DNA of 64,000 nucleotides from Papaver somniferum (GCF_003573695.1 NC_039361.1:40221393-40285392), one strand, 5' to 3'. Positions 24,578 to 35,830 are shown, counted from the first letter of the stretch. Numbers and translations are program-made. The notes: a model not told the origin generated them from the sequence alone.

Positions 24578-26251
24578 CTAGTACTCTTTCTTGGCATAGA
24601 GGTTTGGATCAGATAACCTTGGCAACGGAATTGCAGTTAACGGGCTACTTGTCTTCAAAACAATACCAAATTTCTCTGAAAGATCAACCTCTGCACCTTC
24701 TGGCATTCTCCATTCAAATGAGTGCAAAAAAGAAGCTAATGCATAATGAACGATCCTTTCCACTAAAGGAACACCTATACATCTCCTCCTGCCAGAACCA
24801 AATGGAATATATCGGAAATCCGTCCCAATAAAATCGAACTTGCTAGTTGTTTGCAAGAACCTCTCTGGATGGAATTCTAATGGATCATCCCAATATTTGG
24901 GGTCTCTTTGGATTGCCCATGCATTCATAAGAACTTGAGATCCTTTAGGGATCACATAACCTCCCACTTTACACGTTGAACTTGGACACCTAGAAACCAA
25001 TAGCGGTACTCCGGATGCAAGCGATATGTTTCTTTTATGATTGCACCCAAATAAGGTAAATTGGGTATATGAGATTCTTCTACAATGTTGTTTTTCCCTA
25101 GAACATTTTCCAACTCTTCTAAGGCTCTTTTCATGATCTTGGGTTCTTTTATCAACTCGACCATCGCCCATTCTACTGCCCCTCCTGTTGTATATGTGCC
25201 TCCGACCACCAAATTCTGTCCAAAAATTTTAGATCCTATTAGTCATAAAATAAAATTTTAAAACAAGAGCAGAGGACGAAACGCATGAAAGGAAAGACAG
25301 AAAATAAATACCATGAACAAGGCCTTGAGGTTGGTAAAGGTAAAAGGAACTTTGGAATCTCCTTGGTCTTGAAGTTGTTGAAAGACTTGTAAGAAATCCT
25401 TGACTTTGTTCTCCTTACCATCTTGATTTCCATTTAGTTTTATATCCTGATCAAGTTTCATCCTCTTATCAATCATGGATTCGAAGAATGGGTCTAACCA
25501 CGAAATTAGCTCTTTCAGACGTCGTTCTACACCTTGAAGATCAAACCTCGCTAGAACAGAAAGAAAATCAGAAATATTGGTTCTCCCTAAATAATCGAAG
25601 ACTTCTTCGGCTCGTTTCCGAAATTCCAAGCCAATTTTAATCTTCTCTTCATCATTAAATGTACCGCCCCACATCATGTTCGTTATCACATTAAGCATTA
25701 TGAGAAACATATTAGACTCAGAATCTCATGTTTACCGGAGTGTTAACCTTCGCGTACAAACTTCTGACGCATTTTCTAACTTCCTGCTGGCGAAGAGTTG
25801 AGAATGAATCGAGAGCGTTTTTACTCAGAATCTCTCGAACGCACAAGGCACGTACGTTGCGCAAGTGTGGACCGTAGTCAGCAAATACCATGTCTGAACC
25901 ATTATAGCCGATGGTCTTTCCTGCTACTGTAGGAGCCCGGTTTGGAAATGTGGAGTCGAGTTCTTTCATGACAACCGCTGCTAATTCCGGTGAACCCAAA
26001 ACAATGAGAAGCCTGCTGCCTAATTTGAGCTTAAATATGGGTCCATATTTGTTTGTTAATTTGGCAAAGTACTTGTGTAACTCCGGTTCAATGAATGGGA
26101 TGTTTCCGACTATAGGAAACCCTGGAGGACCAGGTGGTAACTTATGAACTTGCTTCTTGTAAACCCAGATGTACCACGAAATCGCGATTATATTAAGAAC
26201 ATGTAACCGAACTTTCTGCAAATTTAGTTCGGTTAATAAATCCAAAATCAC
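24578..26251 (-). pseudogene. CYP706-like cytochrome P450 pseudogene
   Basis: Exon 1 is 26251-25312 and exon 2 is 25215-24578, with a GT..AG intron at 25311-25216. Visible landmarks are an N-terminal hydrophobic anchor, the LPPGPPGFPIVG hinge, the K-helix ETYR, HPERF, and the heme loop FGSGRRRCIG. The family oxidises terpenes and other small molecules at the ER membrane. Two frameshifts break the frame, one near 25725 and one near 25015 (after LHP). The I-helix reads GGTYTT, with Tyr where an acidic residue is normal. Unlike the two other P450s here it has no intron after the LRxxEV segment. The first codons overlap the TTCGGTT repeat array, so the true start may have been lost. A poorly assembled functional gene is possible but less likely. 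Confidence 0.85.
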
Positions 26252-26720
26252 GGGAAACCGAACCAGAGCTTTAATGGAGTTTTGTTTGTTCGGCTAGCTG
26301 ATGAAAAATCAAATGTAACCGAACTACTATGCTTGAGTTTACAGAGTTTGTTCGGTTCAGTCCACTCGACCACGTTGTAACGAACTTTAAACAACAGAGT
26401 TCGGTAAGTTCGCAAAAAAAAAAGTTGTGATTAAACCGAACTCAACATTTGCCTATACAGAGATGAGTTCGGTTTTGAAATTATTTTTGCGAGTTAACCG
26501 AACTCATTATATAGGTTTTCTGAGTAAAGTTCGGTTAGGATTTTTTTTGCGATTAAACCGAACTCAACATTTGGCTATATAGAGAAGAGTTCGGTTTTGA
26601 AATTATTTTTGCGACTCAACCGAACTCAGGTGTTCGGTTAGGCAAAAAAAAAATTTAGCCAAAGTGTTCTTCGTGTTCTTCATTTTTAAAAGTTCGGTTG
26701 TAGGTTTTTTTCAAAATTAT
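26212..26720. repeat. Array of short words AACCGAACT / AGTTCGGTT in both orientations
   Basis: About 15 copies of (A)ACCGAAC or its complement GTTCGGTT lie 20-60 bp apart in AT-rich sequence; two longer blocks (AACCGAACTCAACATTTG..) repeat. The array touches the start of the P450 pseudogene. The arrangement resembles subterminal repeats of DNA transposons, but I could not define terminal repeats or a target duplication. Confidence 0.7.
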
Positions 26721-27056
26721 CCTAATCGAACTTACTACTGTAACCTCCAAATTCAACATATTTTGATGACTACGGCTCAAAATTTCAATCAAAAACGAAT
26801 TAGAAGTAATGGGTTTGTGGGAAAATATTTATGGATAGGTTTGTTTATCAAAGATTGATTAATCGACGATGAAAACTCAATGAATCGACGACGATGAAAA
26901 TTTGATGATTTTGATTAGATTTGTATACGATCAGGTTTAGATGATCATATATTGATGAAGAAGAGAAGAAGAAAAATTATAGAATAGAGGAAGAAGAAGT
27001 TGTAGATTAGTTATAATTTTAATAGGTAAAAGGGTAAACTAGTCATCTCCACCTTT
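26721..27056. other. AT-rich spacer, no gene
   Basis: Sequence rich in GATGAAGAAGA and AATCGACGA words. The 64-codon frame at 26664-26858 has no recognisable domain. Confidence 0.4.
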
Positions 27057-27092
27057 TAGGACACCCCTTATAATTATAAGGAAGGTGTCCTA
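27057..27092. repeat. 36-bp near-perfect palindrome
   Basis: TAGGACACC at the left mirrors GGTGTCCTA at the right, around a central CTTATAATTATAAG. Only a few positions fail to pair. It sits just beyond the AACCGAAC array and may be a transposon end or hairpin. Confidence 0.8.
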
Positions 27093-27510
27093 ATCAAATC
27101 ATGGTCCCCTCAAAAAACCCATGGTTCCCGAAAAATGATTCATATTTAAGCATATTTGATATGTAGGGCCAGTCATTGCTGCCGCTCCTCAATCGGAAGG
27201 GTCGCCATTTTCTCTGGTTCTGATATTTCAGTTTGATTTTGGCCCTTGGGGCTATCTACCATATTTGTACATTTCCAAAGAAAATTACGACTTGCGTTAC
27301 AGGAAAATTACACATAATGAAGGTGCAAACCTTGCCAACCTCCCTGCTAATCGGTTTAGCTGGTGACATCCCTACCCGCAAATTTACAGTTAAGACTAGA
27401 TTGAGATATTCTTATAGTAAAATCTGTAAAATTAATAACAATCGCAATTCTCTACTACACTACAATCAAATAACCGAAATGGTTTGACACAACCCAGTTG
27501 GATTATATAA
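27093..27510. other. Spacer without recognisable gene
   Basis: Unique-looking sequence between the palindrome and the Tourist MITE. The 84-codon plus frame at 27233-27487 shows no known domain. Confidence 0.4.
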
Positions 27511-28062
27511 GGCTAACCCTATGGGCTAGATTGAACTGCTAGATTGGCCAAAAAAGTGTTGCAAATCATAAAAAAAAGGGTGGGAAAATTTTTTACACTG
27601 CTAGTTGATAATTGTCTGTCCTAACAACTGCTCGCAGTTCAACTATCAGCGAGATTGAAACGCTGAATCATTCAGCGTTGAAAAAGTGATGTGAACGCCG
27701 AACTGTTCGGAGACGTGGACTTTGGTCCCATAAATTAATAAACTAACTGATGCATATTGCTTTTTCATGACGTGATGAACAGAATCCATAAATTAAAGAT
27801 AGGGCACGTAGACTTTTGATGAACAGAATCATAAATTGGTCAGACACGTAAACATTTTTTGTAAACATTTTTTATAAACTCCGACAAGCTTTTTCACGAG
27901 GTGAAAAGTGGAAATGTGTTGACGCTGAATCATTCAGCGCCCAGCGTTGTTCTATTCAGCGTTTCTCTGCTAGATTAGACATACCATAGGATTCGGGAGG
28001 TTGTCCAATCTGACGTGGATGACCAATCTAACAACTAGATATCTAGCCCATAGGACTAAGCC
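27511..28062. mobile_element. Tourist-like MITE (PIF/Harbinger), 552 bp, TSD TAA
   Basis: The left end GGCTAACCCTATGGGCTAGA matches the right end read in reverse, GGCTTAGTCCTATGGGCTAG, with one small indel. TAA flanks both sides (27508-27510 and 28063-28065), as expected for PIF/Harbinger elements. Inside are two copies of the palindrome CGCTGAATCATTCAGCG, near 27660 and 27924. Confidence 0.75.
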
Positions 28063-29035
28063 TAAGGCTCAAGGATGAGATTCTGCGTTCCTCCAAAACT
28101 TATGTGTAAGGTCAAGCTTTGCTGGAGGGAGCACTTCCCCTGAAACAAGTAAAAAGGAGGTGTTAATTTATACAACCCATCCTCTCTACAGTTGATAATC
28201 TTGTGCAGATATTCATAGACCCCATGCAAAATGTGAGTAAAAGATCTCTATGTATTGCCTTACAAAGCAAGACTTTTAATTTCCTGCTGCTGAAGGATGC
28301 AAGCATAAGTGCATAGCACCTTTGTAATTACTAACTGTTTGAAAATTGAGAATTGTTCAGTGTTTACTTTACCTGCAACTCTGTCTATTATTTGTTGAGC
28401 GATTTTAACTGTTACTAGTCTGGTGAACGTTTCTTTAGCACATTTTGGTAAGAAACTTGGCAGCTTTCTCAACATCTCCAATAGTTACTAGGGCCCACTA
28501 GTCTCCTGAGAATAGATAAAGAAATATTAAGCAAAATTTTGAAGGTCTCAAAAACCTATTATAGGAGATTAAAACACAATTATTTAAGCCAGAGATGGAT
28601 GATGGGAAGAAGAAATGCCTGCAACCAAAAAATTACAATAGTTCGTCAAGACTGATTGACGTAACCACGTACAGTCCATTCATCTGATATGTGGAATCTT
28701 CAACTGGGCCTTCACCCATATATTTTCTAGCCAGTGAAAATGACCTATTGTGCTGGTTGATAGAACCACACTTCAAGAGTGTGTTACTGAGCCCATTAAT
28801 GGTGTCAACAAGATGCACCGTGAAATTGACTGTTGTTATTTTTTGCCGGGGTGTATGAAATGCCAAGACCAAAGTTCCTCAATTTTTCAACTATCCAACA
28901 CATTCCCCCAGTACAAGATGTAGACGTGCTTGCAAAATCAACTGTATAAAAGCACAAGCCATTCATTTAAGAGTTAGAATTCTACTATAAGGTGCAAGCT
29001 ACTACTCAAAGAAAGCTTAAGCAGTCAACAGGTTA
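28063..29035. other. Spacer without recognisable gene
   Basis: Short minus frames at 28260-28481 and 28633-28872 show no domain I know. By position this could be decayed 3' sequence of the hAT-like pseudogene that follows, but I could not align it to the intact copy's last exon (54450-54817). Confidence 0.35.
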
Positions 29036-29530
29036 TGAAACAAACCTGGGGAATTGAGTGTCCTTCCCATAACTGCAAATTCGGTGCCACGATGATGACC
29101 AGTCTGTAGGTGAGAACACATGCTTTAAAGTCTTCCTCTTAACTCAAGACAAAAAGCTTCCTCTTCATCGTATTTGGAACCCATGCATATGCCTACATAT
29201 ATCTGTACTTTGTGATGGTTCCTTGCTCTTAGTACCTCACTCATGCTGTCACCCCTTCATATTGAAGTGTGTCTGGATATGAGAAACCTTCAAGCATAAT
29301 GATTAATATTTGAAGTAGCTGTTGTTACTTGAGTAGAAGTTCCCAACCCAATCTCCAAAACCACCGACTCCAATAGCTCAAACAAGAAAAGAGCATCATC
29401 TGCATGGCCACTGAAAATAACAACAGAATCAAGAAACAACGTCCTTTTGGGGCAAGTAACAGAAATATACAACCAGGGATTGGACCTACCTCTGACCAGC
29501 TATCGAAAAGATCCAAAGTTTTTAAGTTGA
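29036..29530 (-). pseudogene. Internally deleted copy of the hAT transposase-like gene at 54450-57076
   Basis: GTTATGAAACAAACCTGGGG and the following bases match the exon-intron border at 55390-55440. A jump then leads to sequence matching about 55900-55950, then 56030-56110, then about 56185-56400. Translated minus frames still read SVTCPK and HADDA, then LLESVVLEIG, as in the intact gene. Several internal blocks are deleted and frames shift, so it cannot be functional. It lies 0.02 kb from the PPR stop. Confidence 0.85.
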
Positions 29531-29549
29531 TCCACAGTTAGGGCATTAG

Positions 29550-31187
29550 TTAACATGCAGATGGTGGCGTTGCTGAGTGGGAGCTGCTATCGCGCATTCT
29601 TTGAAGAAACTTCCTAGCTTTCTTAATATCTCCTCCTTTAAGAAGGCCCTTGATAATGGTATCGTATGTGATAACATTTGGAATGCAACCATTCTTTTCC
29701 ATTTCAAACATCAATCTCTCGGCCTCAACAAACATGCCTTCTTTGCACATGCCATTGATCATTATGGTATATGTTACGACATTGGGAACTAATCCTTTAT
29801 GTGTGATTCCGTAAAATATATTCCTTGCATACTCGAAGTTTTTGGCATTGCACAACCCAGCAATAACTAAACTATAAATCTGAATGTCAATTTTAAACCC
29901 CTTACCTTCCATAGACTGAAACAATTCTATCGCCTCATCAATGTGTCCATTCTTGAAAAGTCCATCTAACATGGCACCATATGTAACTATGTCTGGAGAT
30001 ACACCAATTGTTTGCATCTCGATTAATAGGCTTCGTGCGGTTGTAACTCTTCCAGCACGACATAGTCCGGAAACAAGTGTACTGTATGTAACATTTGCTA
30101 GCTTTAGACCCTTTCGCTTCATTTTCTTGTACAGCTGCAAAGCATCATCCAACCTAGAGTTCTTGCAGTATCCATCTATCATCGAGTTATAAGTAACTAC
30201 ATCAGGTTCCTTGCCTAACTTCATCATTTCCTCAAACAACTCCCCAGCTTTTCCGATCTTCCCCTCTTTGGACAGAGAATCTATTTGCATATTATATACA
30301 ACTACTGTGGGTGATATCCCTTTGTCCACCATTTCATCAAAATATCTCTGCGCTTCCTTCCACTGTCCACATTGGCTAAAACCATGAATTAGAGAACCAT
30401 AAGTGATTGCATTTGCAGGAATTCCTCGAGCAGACATGTTATGAAAAAGTTCTATAGCCTCAGTTAACCTATCTGATTTACATAACCCACTAATCAAAGA
30501 ACTATAAACAACAACATTCGGGACAATTTTCCGAACATTGATCATTTGGTCAAACATATTTACAGCTTCATCCACTAACCCATTTTTGCATAGAGTATCT
30601 ATGATCACACCGTACGTAACAACATTAGGTCGAACTCCACTAACAGTCATTATCTCAAACAGATGAACCGCAGGTCGGATGTTTCCTTGCAGACATAGCC
30701 CTTTAATCAAAGAAGTGAAAGTTACAACAGTAGGATGATAACCCCTCTTCAAAATTTCGCTAAACAAACAGAACCCATAATCAACTTGCCTTAACTGACA
30801 ACAACAGTTAATCAAACTGTTATATGTAAAGATATTAGGTTCGATTCCAATCAATCTCATCCTCTGATACAATGGAAACACTGAGGTATAACATCTTAGT
30901 TTAGAGATTGAAGTTAATAGATTATTGAATGCTTCAATTGATGGAAATGGGTTCAAAGAAATCATATAATCAAAGTGGCCTAATGCATCATCAAGTTTTT
31001 CTATTTGCCGGGTCTTGCACTGATCAGGCACTAGAATTTTGCTTTGGGTTTTATGACACGAAGCATAACTTCTGCCAGGTGCGATTGCAATGGAAGGGGA
31101 AACTGAGAAGAAGTGGGTGGTATTATTGTGCAGACGAAGTGGAGGGTTAATCAATATGGAGATTAGCCTTCTGACAAAGAGAATCAT
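29550..31187 (-). CDS. Pentatricopeptide repeat protein, P class, RFL-like
   Basis: An uninterrupted 545-codon frame. Residues 1-45 are Arg/Ser/hydrophobic-rich and lack acidic residues, which fits a mitochondrial presequence. From about residue 85 there are 13 tandem 35-residue PPR motifs of the VVTYN..LI.GLCK type, each ending in PN/PD-like residues. No E, DYW or SMR domain follows the last motif. P-class PPR proteins bind organelle RNA in sequence-specific manner. The MISLNPFPSIEAFNNLL start and GLCK-rich motifs resemble the restorer-of-fertility-like (RFL) clade, whose members usually cleave or stabilise mitochondrial transcripts. Single exon, as is usual for the clade. It stands alone here, with only transposon debris on both sides. 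The ATG at 31187 gives the presequence; no better upstream start is seen. Confidence 0.93.
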   Translation of the reverse strand: MILFVRRLISILINPPLRLHNNTTHFFSVSPSIAIAPGRSYASCHKTQSKILVPDQCKTRQIEKLDDALGHFDYMISLNPFPSIEAFNNLLTSISKLRCYTSVFPLYQRMRLIGIEPNIFTYNSLINCCCQLRQVDYGFCLFSEILKRGYHPTVVTFTSLIKGLCLQGNIRPAVHLFEIMTVSGVRPNVVTYGVIIDTLCKNGLVDEAVNMFDQMINVRKIVPNVVVYSSLISGLCKSDRLTEAIELFHNMSARGIPANAITYGSLIHGFSQCGQWKEAQRYFDEMVDKGISPTVVVYNMQIDSLSKEGKIGKAGELFEEMMKLGKEPDVVTYNSMIDGYCKNSRLDDALQLYKKMKRKGLKLANVTYSTLVSGLCRAGRVTTARSLLIEMQTIGVSPDIVTYGAMLDGLFKNGHIDEAIELFQSMEGKGFKIDIQIYSLVIAGLCNAKNFEYARNIFYGITHKGLVPNVVTYTIMINGMCKEGMFVEAERLMFEMEKNGCIPNVITYDTIIKGLLKGGDIKKARKFLQRMRDSSSHSATPPSAC

Positions 31188-31239
31188 TCTCTGGGTTTAG
31201 GGTTTTAGGTTTACATGAAGAGTATTTACAGTGAAAAAG

Positions 31240-31400
31240 GCCTAAGGTCGGTCAGTACTATTGCAATTTAAAACGAGCCAAAAAAATTGCTCGGGTAAAA
31301 TCGCCGGAGTCAGAAAGACCAATTTACAAATTTCATTCCTAGCCGTGAGGCCCCCTGAGAAACAGAAACCAGAAGTCCTTTTGTCCAGGAACAAGTCCTG
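31240..31400. repeat. Dispersed repeat, related to 51250-51390
   Basis: The segment contains GAGACCAATTT-like, CCAGCCGTGAGGCC-like and AGAAACC blocks in the same order as 51250-51390. The CAGCCGTGAGGCCCCCT core recurs at 33312-33330 beyond the LINE. Family not recognised. Confidence 0.6.
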
Positions 31401-31479
31401 GGTAGGACTAGAGACTATCTTGTGAAGAATCGTCTCGTAAAAGTGTGGCAAAAAAATTTACGCCGGCTTGCCTGCCTAA

Positions 31480-33300
31480 ACACAACCCACCATAAGGCAG
31501 GACAGTCCTTGGCACAATCAGTGCCTTGTTCATTTTTGGCACAGAGGGTGAAGTAGTCACTACTTCAGTGGGTTTACGCATTCGCGACCATCAAAGTAAC
31601 GTATTTGCTCACACCATGTCCCTGCCGCAGGGCTACGGGGGGATTCCCCCTTCACGATCCTGCTAGCTGCAGAGCTACATGGGGAGCCCCCCTTCACAAT
31701 TCTGCCATGTTGATAAGTTTACGGGTCGTATAATCCAAAATAGAGAAAGGAAAGTCGCGAGTTAGAGGGTCAGTTCACGTACCTTGTGCACATACCTCGC
31801 TTGCTCTCCGCGCACTTCAGTCGGATGCCAGCTCTTTCTGTAAGTTCCGTCGGTTGTGGCCCCTTTTGACCAGCCACTTGGTTCTACCTGGTCCTACAAA
31901 AGAGACATTTAAAAATAGGAGGGTCAGTTTACGTACCTCGTGTACATGTCTCGGTCACATGGATTGTTGCTCTCCATGCATTCCTGTCAAGCGCCAGCTC
32001 TTTCTATAGGTTCTTCCGGCTCGGGTCCAGTTTAATCAATTCATCTCACGTCAGTTTCGATCGGCCTCTACGTTTCATCCTTCCTTCCTGGCGCAAGATG
32101 CGTCCTAAGCGAATCGGAGCATCGAGTGGTCTTCGCTGGAGATGCCCGAACCAACTAAGTCGATGTTGGGCGAGTACATTCTCGATTGGTGCTACCCCAA
32201 GTTTGTTGTGGATAAATTCATTTCTGATTTTGTCGAGCCTCTATGTCCACAGGCCCACCTCAGCATCCGCATCTCAGTTGCATGCAGTGCTCTTATGTAT
32301 GGGTTTTTAGCCGCCTAGAATTCCGATCCATACAGCATCGTTGGTCGTGTCGCCGTTTTTATATAACCTTCCTTTCTATTTAGCTGAGACCTTACGATAA
32401 CAGAGGACTCCTGACGTCATTCTCCATTTCGCCCATCCTGCTTGGTTTCTATGTCGAATGACTTCACCGATATCACCATCATTTTGGATCATAGATCCTA
32501 GATAACGGAATGATTCATTCCTTAGAACTATCTGCCCGTCAAGCAGGACGTCCCCATCATCAGGCCTTGTGTCGTCGAAATCGCACCTCAGATATTCCAT
32601 CTTGGACCTACTGAGTCTGAAGCCCTTCGATTCTAGGGTGTGCCTCCACCACTCAAGTTTCTCCTCTACCTCTCTTTTGGTTTCCCAATTAGCGCCACAT
32701 CGTCTGCGAAAAGCATACACCAAGGTATCTCCCCATGTATGTCCCTCGTTACTTGATCTATTACTAGCCCAAATAAATAAGGACACAAGGTTGATCCCTG
32801 GTGTAGCCCAATGTTGATGACTAAATCGTCCGAGACTCCATCACACGTCCGAAAAACAGTGACAGCTCCCTCGTACATATCCTTGATTAAGGTTATATAC
32901 TTCGGAGATACCCTCTTCTGTTCGAGTGCTCACCACATCACTTCCCGCGGGACTTTGTCTTAGGCTTTCTCCAGGTCGATGAATACCATGTGAAATTCCC
33001 GCATTTGCTCCATGTAGCACTCCATTAGTTGTCTAACCAGGAAGATCGCTTCCATAGTCGATCTTCCGGGCATAAAACCAAACTGATTCTTCGTGACACA
33101 GGTTTACCCACGAAGTCGACGGTCGATTATACGTTCCCACAACTTCATTGTGTGACTCATTAGTTTGATACCCCTGTAGTTAGTATACCTTTGGATATCC
33201 CCTTTGCTCTTATAAATTGGTACAATGACGCTTCTTCGTCATTCATCCGGTATCCGGTTTGTCTGGAAGATACTATTGAAAATCTTGGTCATCCAAGTTA
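31480..33300 (-). mobile_element. Degenerate RTE-type LINE
   Basis: On the minus strand the reverse transcriptase is readable in pieces. These are VFIDLEKA and DKVPREV (near 32960), INIGLHQGSTLCPYLF and WCMLFADDVALI (32820-32690), then LESKGFRLSRSKMEYL and FRYLGSMIQNDGDIGE (32640-32460). FADD is the catalytic core. The residue pattern is that of plant RTE LINEs. Stops and shifts abound. The 3' region (31480-32060) contains two diverged copies of a TACGTACCT(T/C)GTG..CCAGCTCTTTCT block (31775 and 31930). Repeat copies of CAGCCGTGAGGCCCC at 31349 and 33314 may mark a target duplication. Confidence 0.8.
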
Positions 33301-33330
33301 TTCATTCTTCTCCCAGCCGTGAGGCCCCCT

Positions 33331-34325
33331 ATTACTGTGAAATACCGACATGCCAGTATTGACGCCGTATCCGCATCAGACATGTATTGATACAGAACGG
33401 GCATTGGATACCGATACGATGCGAGTGTAGAAATATGTACTCCATTTTACTAGTTGGGTAATCCAGTATGTTAGGAAATTAATACAATAGTTGATATTTC
33501 TAATTGTGGGATAACTTAACAACATAAAATTGAGTTTTTAAATGTATTTGTGTGACTAATGTATTTGATGTATTATAACACTATGATCTTCGTATATAAA
33601 AATTATTTAATTAGTATATATATGTGTGTGTCCGCGTCCTGATGATTTTGAAATTTGCAGGTCCATGTGCATTGTGTCGTGTTTGTGTCTCGTGTATGTG
33701 CTTTCCAGCCCTGTAATGATATATTCAATATGAAGGATCGAATTTTGGCACCGCGGTACAGCATGTGTTACAAGTTACAAGCAAACTTTAAGAGGAACTG
33801 CTTTTTTTATAGAATACTAGGTCTCAACCCGTGCCGTAACGGCACGGGAAAGGATATGTGTTTCAGATGTATCCATCAATTCATACATGTCGTAATTGTC
33901 TGAGAAGAATCGAACCAATCGATCCAGGTCTAAATGTTTTGAGGAGTTGGTTAATAAACATGTTCTTGTCTTCGAATCTTTTAATATTGTGTATGCAAGT
34001 CATACAACTCTTTGGGACAAACATAGTTAATCGTTAGAGCAAATCCTATGGGCAGTAGAACATTATTTCGTTCACTACTTCAAAAAAATATCATCAAAGG
34101 TCATTCACCAAACTTGTAACAAAACTAAAAACACCTAAATTTACTTTAAAATCAATTGCAAAATCTGTTAGCATTAGAGTTTGATTTTTCTCTTTGATAT
34201 AAATTGTTGGGTTCCCAATATACATAGATTTGTGTTTATTCATTTTCCTAAAATTTATAATAATATTTAATTCTTGATCCATTTCTTTTCTTGTCTCTTT
34301 ACCTATTATCATGAACTATTTCTCA
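33331..34325. other. Spacer with one hairpin, no gene
   Basis: AT-rich sequence. The frames at 33655-33903 and 34094-34312 show no domain. The hairpin at 33828-33848 is listed separately. Confidence 0.4.
33828..33848. repeat. 21-bp perfect palindrome with one central base
   Basis: CCCGTGCCGT, one A, then ACGGCACGGG. It is preceded by ACTAGGTCTCAA, a setting often seen at the edge of plant MITE-like or SINE-like repeats carrying a 'CCCGTGCC..GGCACGGG' hairpin. I cannot name the family. Confidence 0.85.
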
Positions 34326-34329
34326 AGCA

Positions 34330-34563
34330 TGCATAACTACACGAAGTTGGGGAGAAATGACAAAAAAAAAATCATGACAAAAAAGGGGAATCAAGAGAGA
34401 TGTGAGAAACTGAATCGATTACAATTAATTCACGCGTAGCCTTGCATAATCCCATGAAGTAGGGGAGAAATAATGACAGAAACAGAAGCCATGACAAAAA
34501 AGGGGAATAAAGAGAGATGTGAGAAACTGAATCGACTACAATTAATTCGCGCGTAGCCTTGTA
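34330..34563. repeat. Tandem duplication, 117-bp unit, two copies
   Basis: GAGAAACTGAATCGA at 34404 recurs at 34521, and ATTAATTC(A/G)CGCGTAGCCTTG and GTAGGGGAGAAAT-like flanks repeat with it. The minus frame at 34372-34590 reads a repeated peptide because of this. Confidence 0.85.
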
Positions 34564-34739
34564 TTTGGTCAATTTTTTTATAGGTTTCATTTTTCTTCCT
34601 GCCCCCTACCCGGCAAACCTTAAAATCACAACATCTTCTTTTTTTGGAAAAATCTGGCCTTTTAAATTGTTTTAATTTAAAAAAAAAGTAATTTGAAAAC
34701 TAAAATCAAATTAAAACAAAACAAAGAAAAATTAACCAA

Positions 34740-35830
34740 GGGTGACTAAATAATTTACCTATCTCAGGACACCTTTTCTCACCCTACTGCTAATACTTCT
34801 TCCAACACCACATTATCGTCACCACTCCACCAGTCTCACTAATACCGACCACCATTATCCCCACCACTTCCCGCCATCACAACCACCATTAATGTTTACT
34901 GATATGGTTAATATCAAATAATTTATTATGTATCAACAAAAATATATTCATTTGATTAATTAAAGAAACATTTATGGTGAAATTTTGACTGAACACTTAT
35001 TATTAAATGACGGTAGATTTATGTTCTGCAAGTATAAATTTGATCGTTCTTTATCTAGCCTAACTTGTCCAAACTTTGTTTTGTATTCTGGAAATGTAAT
35101 AAATTTTATTTTAATACTAAAAACCGTGATTTATTCGATCGGGTACTATAAATAGCTGGGATCCCATTTGGGTGATCCAACTGTCATGATCATATTGTCT
35201 TATATGATTTAGTATCCTCTTGTGTTTTGTACTTACCAGTTGTGCTAAAAACAGCCAACTACATCTATCATAATAAAATGTTGCCCATTTTGTAAAGACA
35301 CAAAACTATTATTGTCTACTACTGTTCAGTAACATCCACCACCGTACGTAAAAACCAGCCACACACACTATTTTTTCCACCACCAGCAATGTTAACACCT
35401 CCACCACTAACAAATACCTGCCACTGTTTCCACCACCCACTGCTTCTTTCACTACCACCATTAAAATTATTAATATAATTTTTAACCGGGATCATTGTAA
35501 TACAACGGCAAAGTCATTGGGTGATGATACCAGGTACTGAGTTCGAAACTCGCCAGCACCAAATTCTTTACCGATCAATATATATATATATGTAGTTTTT
35601 AATAAACTTATTTATTAATAAAAATATGTATTTATTAGATTGATTAAATGAACATTTATCATAAAAAATTAATTAATCATTCATCATGAGTAATTAATAG
35701 GACACTAATGAATAAAGTATTTATAATGGTTATTTGAAAAAACTACGGCCGTAGATTTATCCCTCCTAGACAAATCTCGGCGGCTCTTTATTTAGCCTAA
35801 CTTAGCCAAGCGCTCTGTTTTGTATTCTTG
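34740..35830. repeat. Two diverged copies of a roughly 500-700-bp repeat
   Basis: Each copy has a CCACCA-rich block (34790-34890; 35330-35460), a GATTAATTAAAGAAACATTTAT-like block (34955; 35635), and a CTTTATCTAGCCTAACTTG..TTTTGTATTCT block (35050; 35788). The copies differ by many substitutions and by extra sequence in the second, including the SINE-like segment. Confidence 0.6.
35480..35590 (+). mobile_element. Possible tRNA-derived SINE fragment
   Basis: An A-box-like CGGCAAAGTCATTGG (35503-35517) is followed about 30 bases later by a B-box-like GAGTTCGAAACTC (35539-35551), the spacing of an internal Pol III promoter. A simple AT run follows at 35580. No target duplication was identified. 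Confidence 0.4.

Noticed and set aside
32098..32310. Plus frame in the RTE LINE
   Set aside because: Complement of the LINE reverse transcriptase region, which is recognisable on the minus strand.
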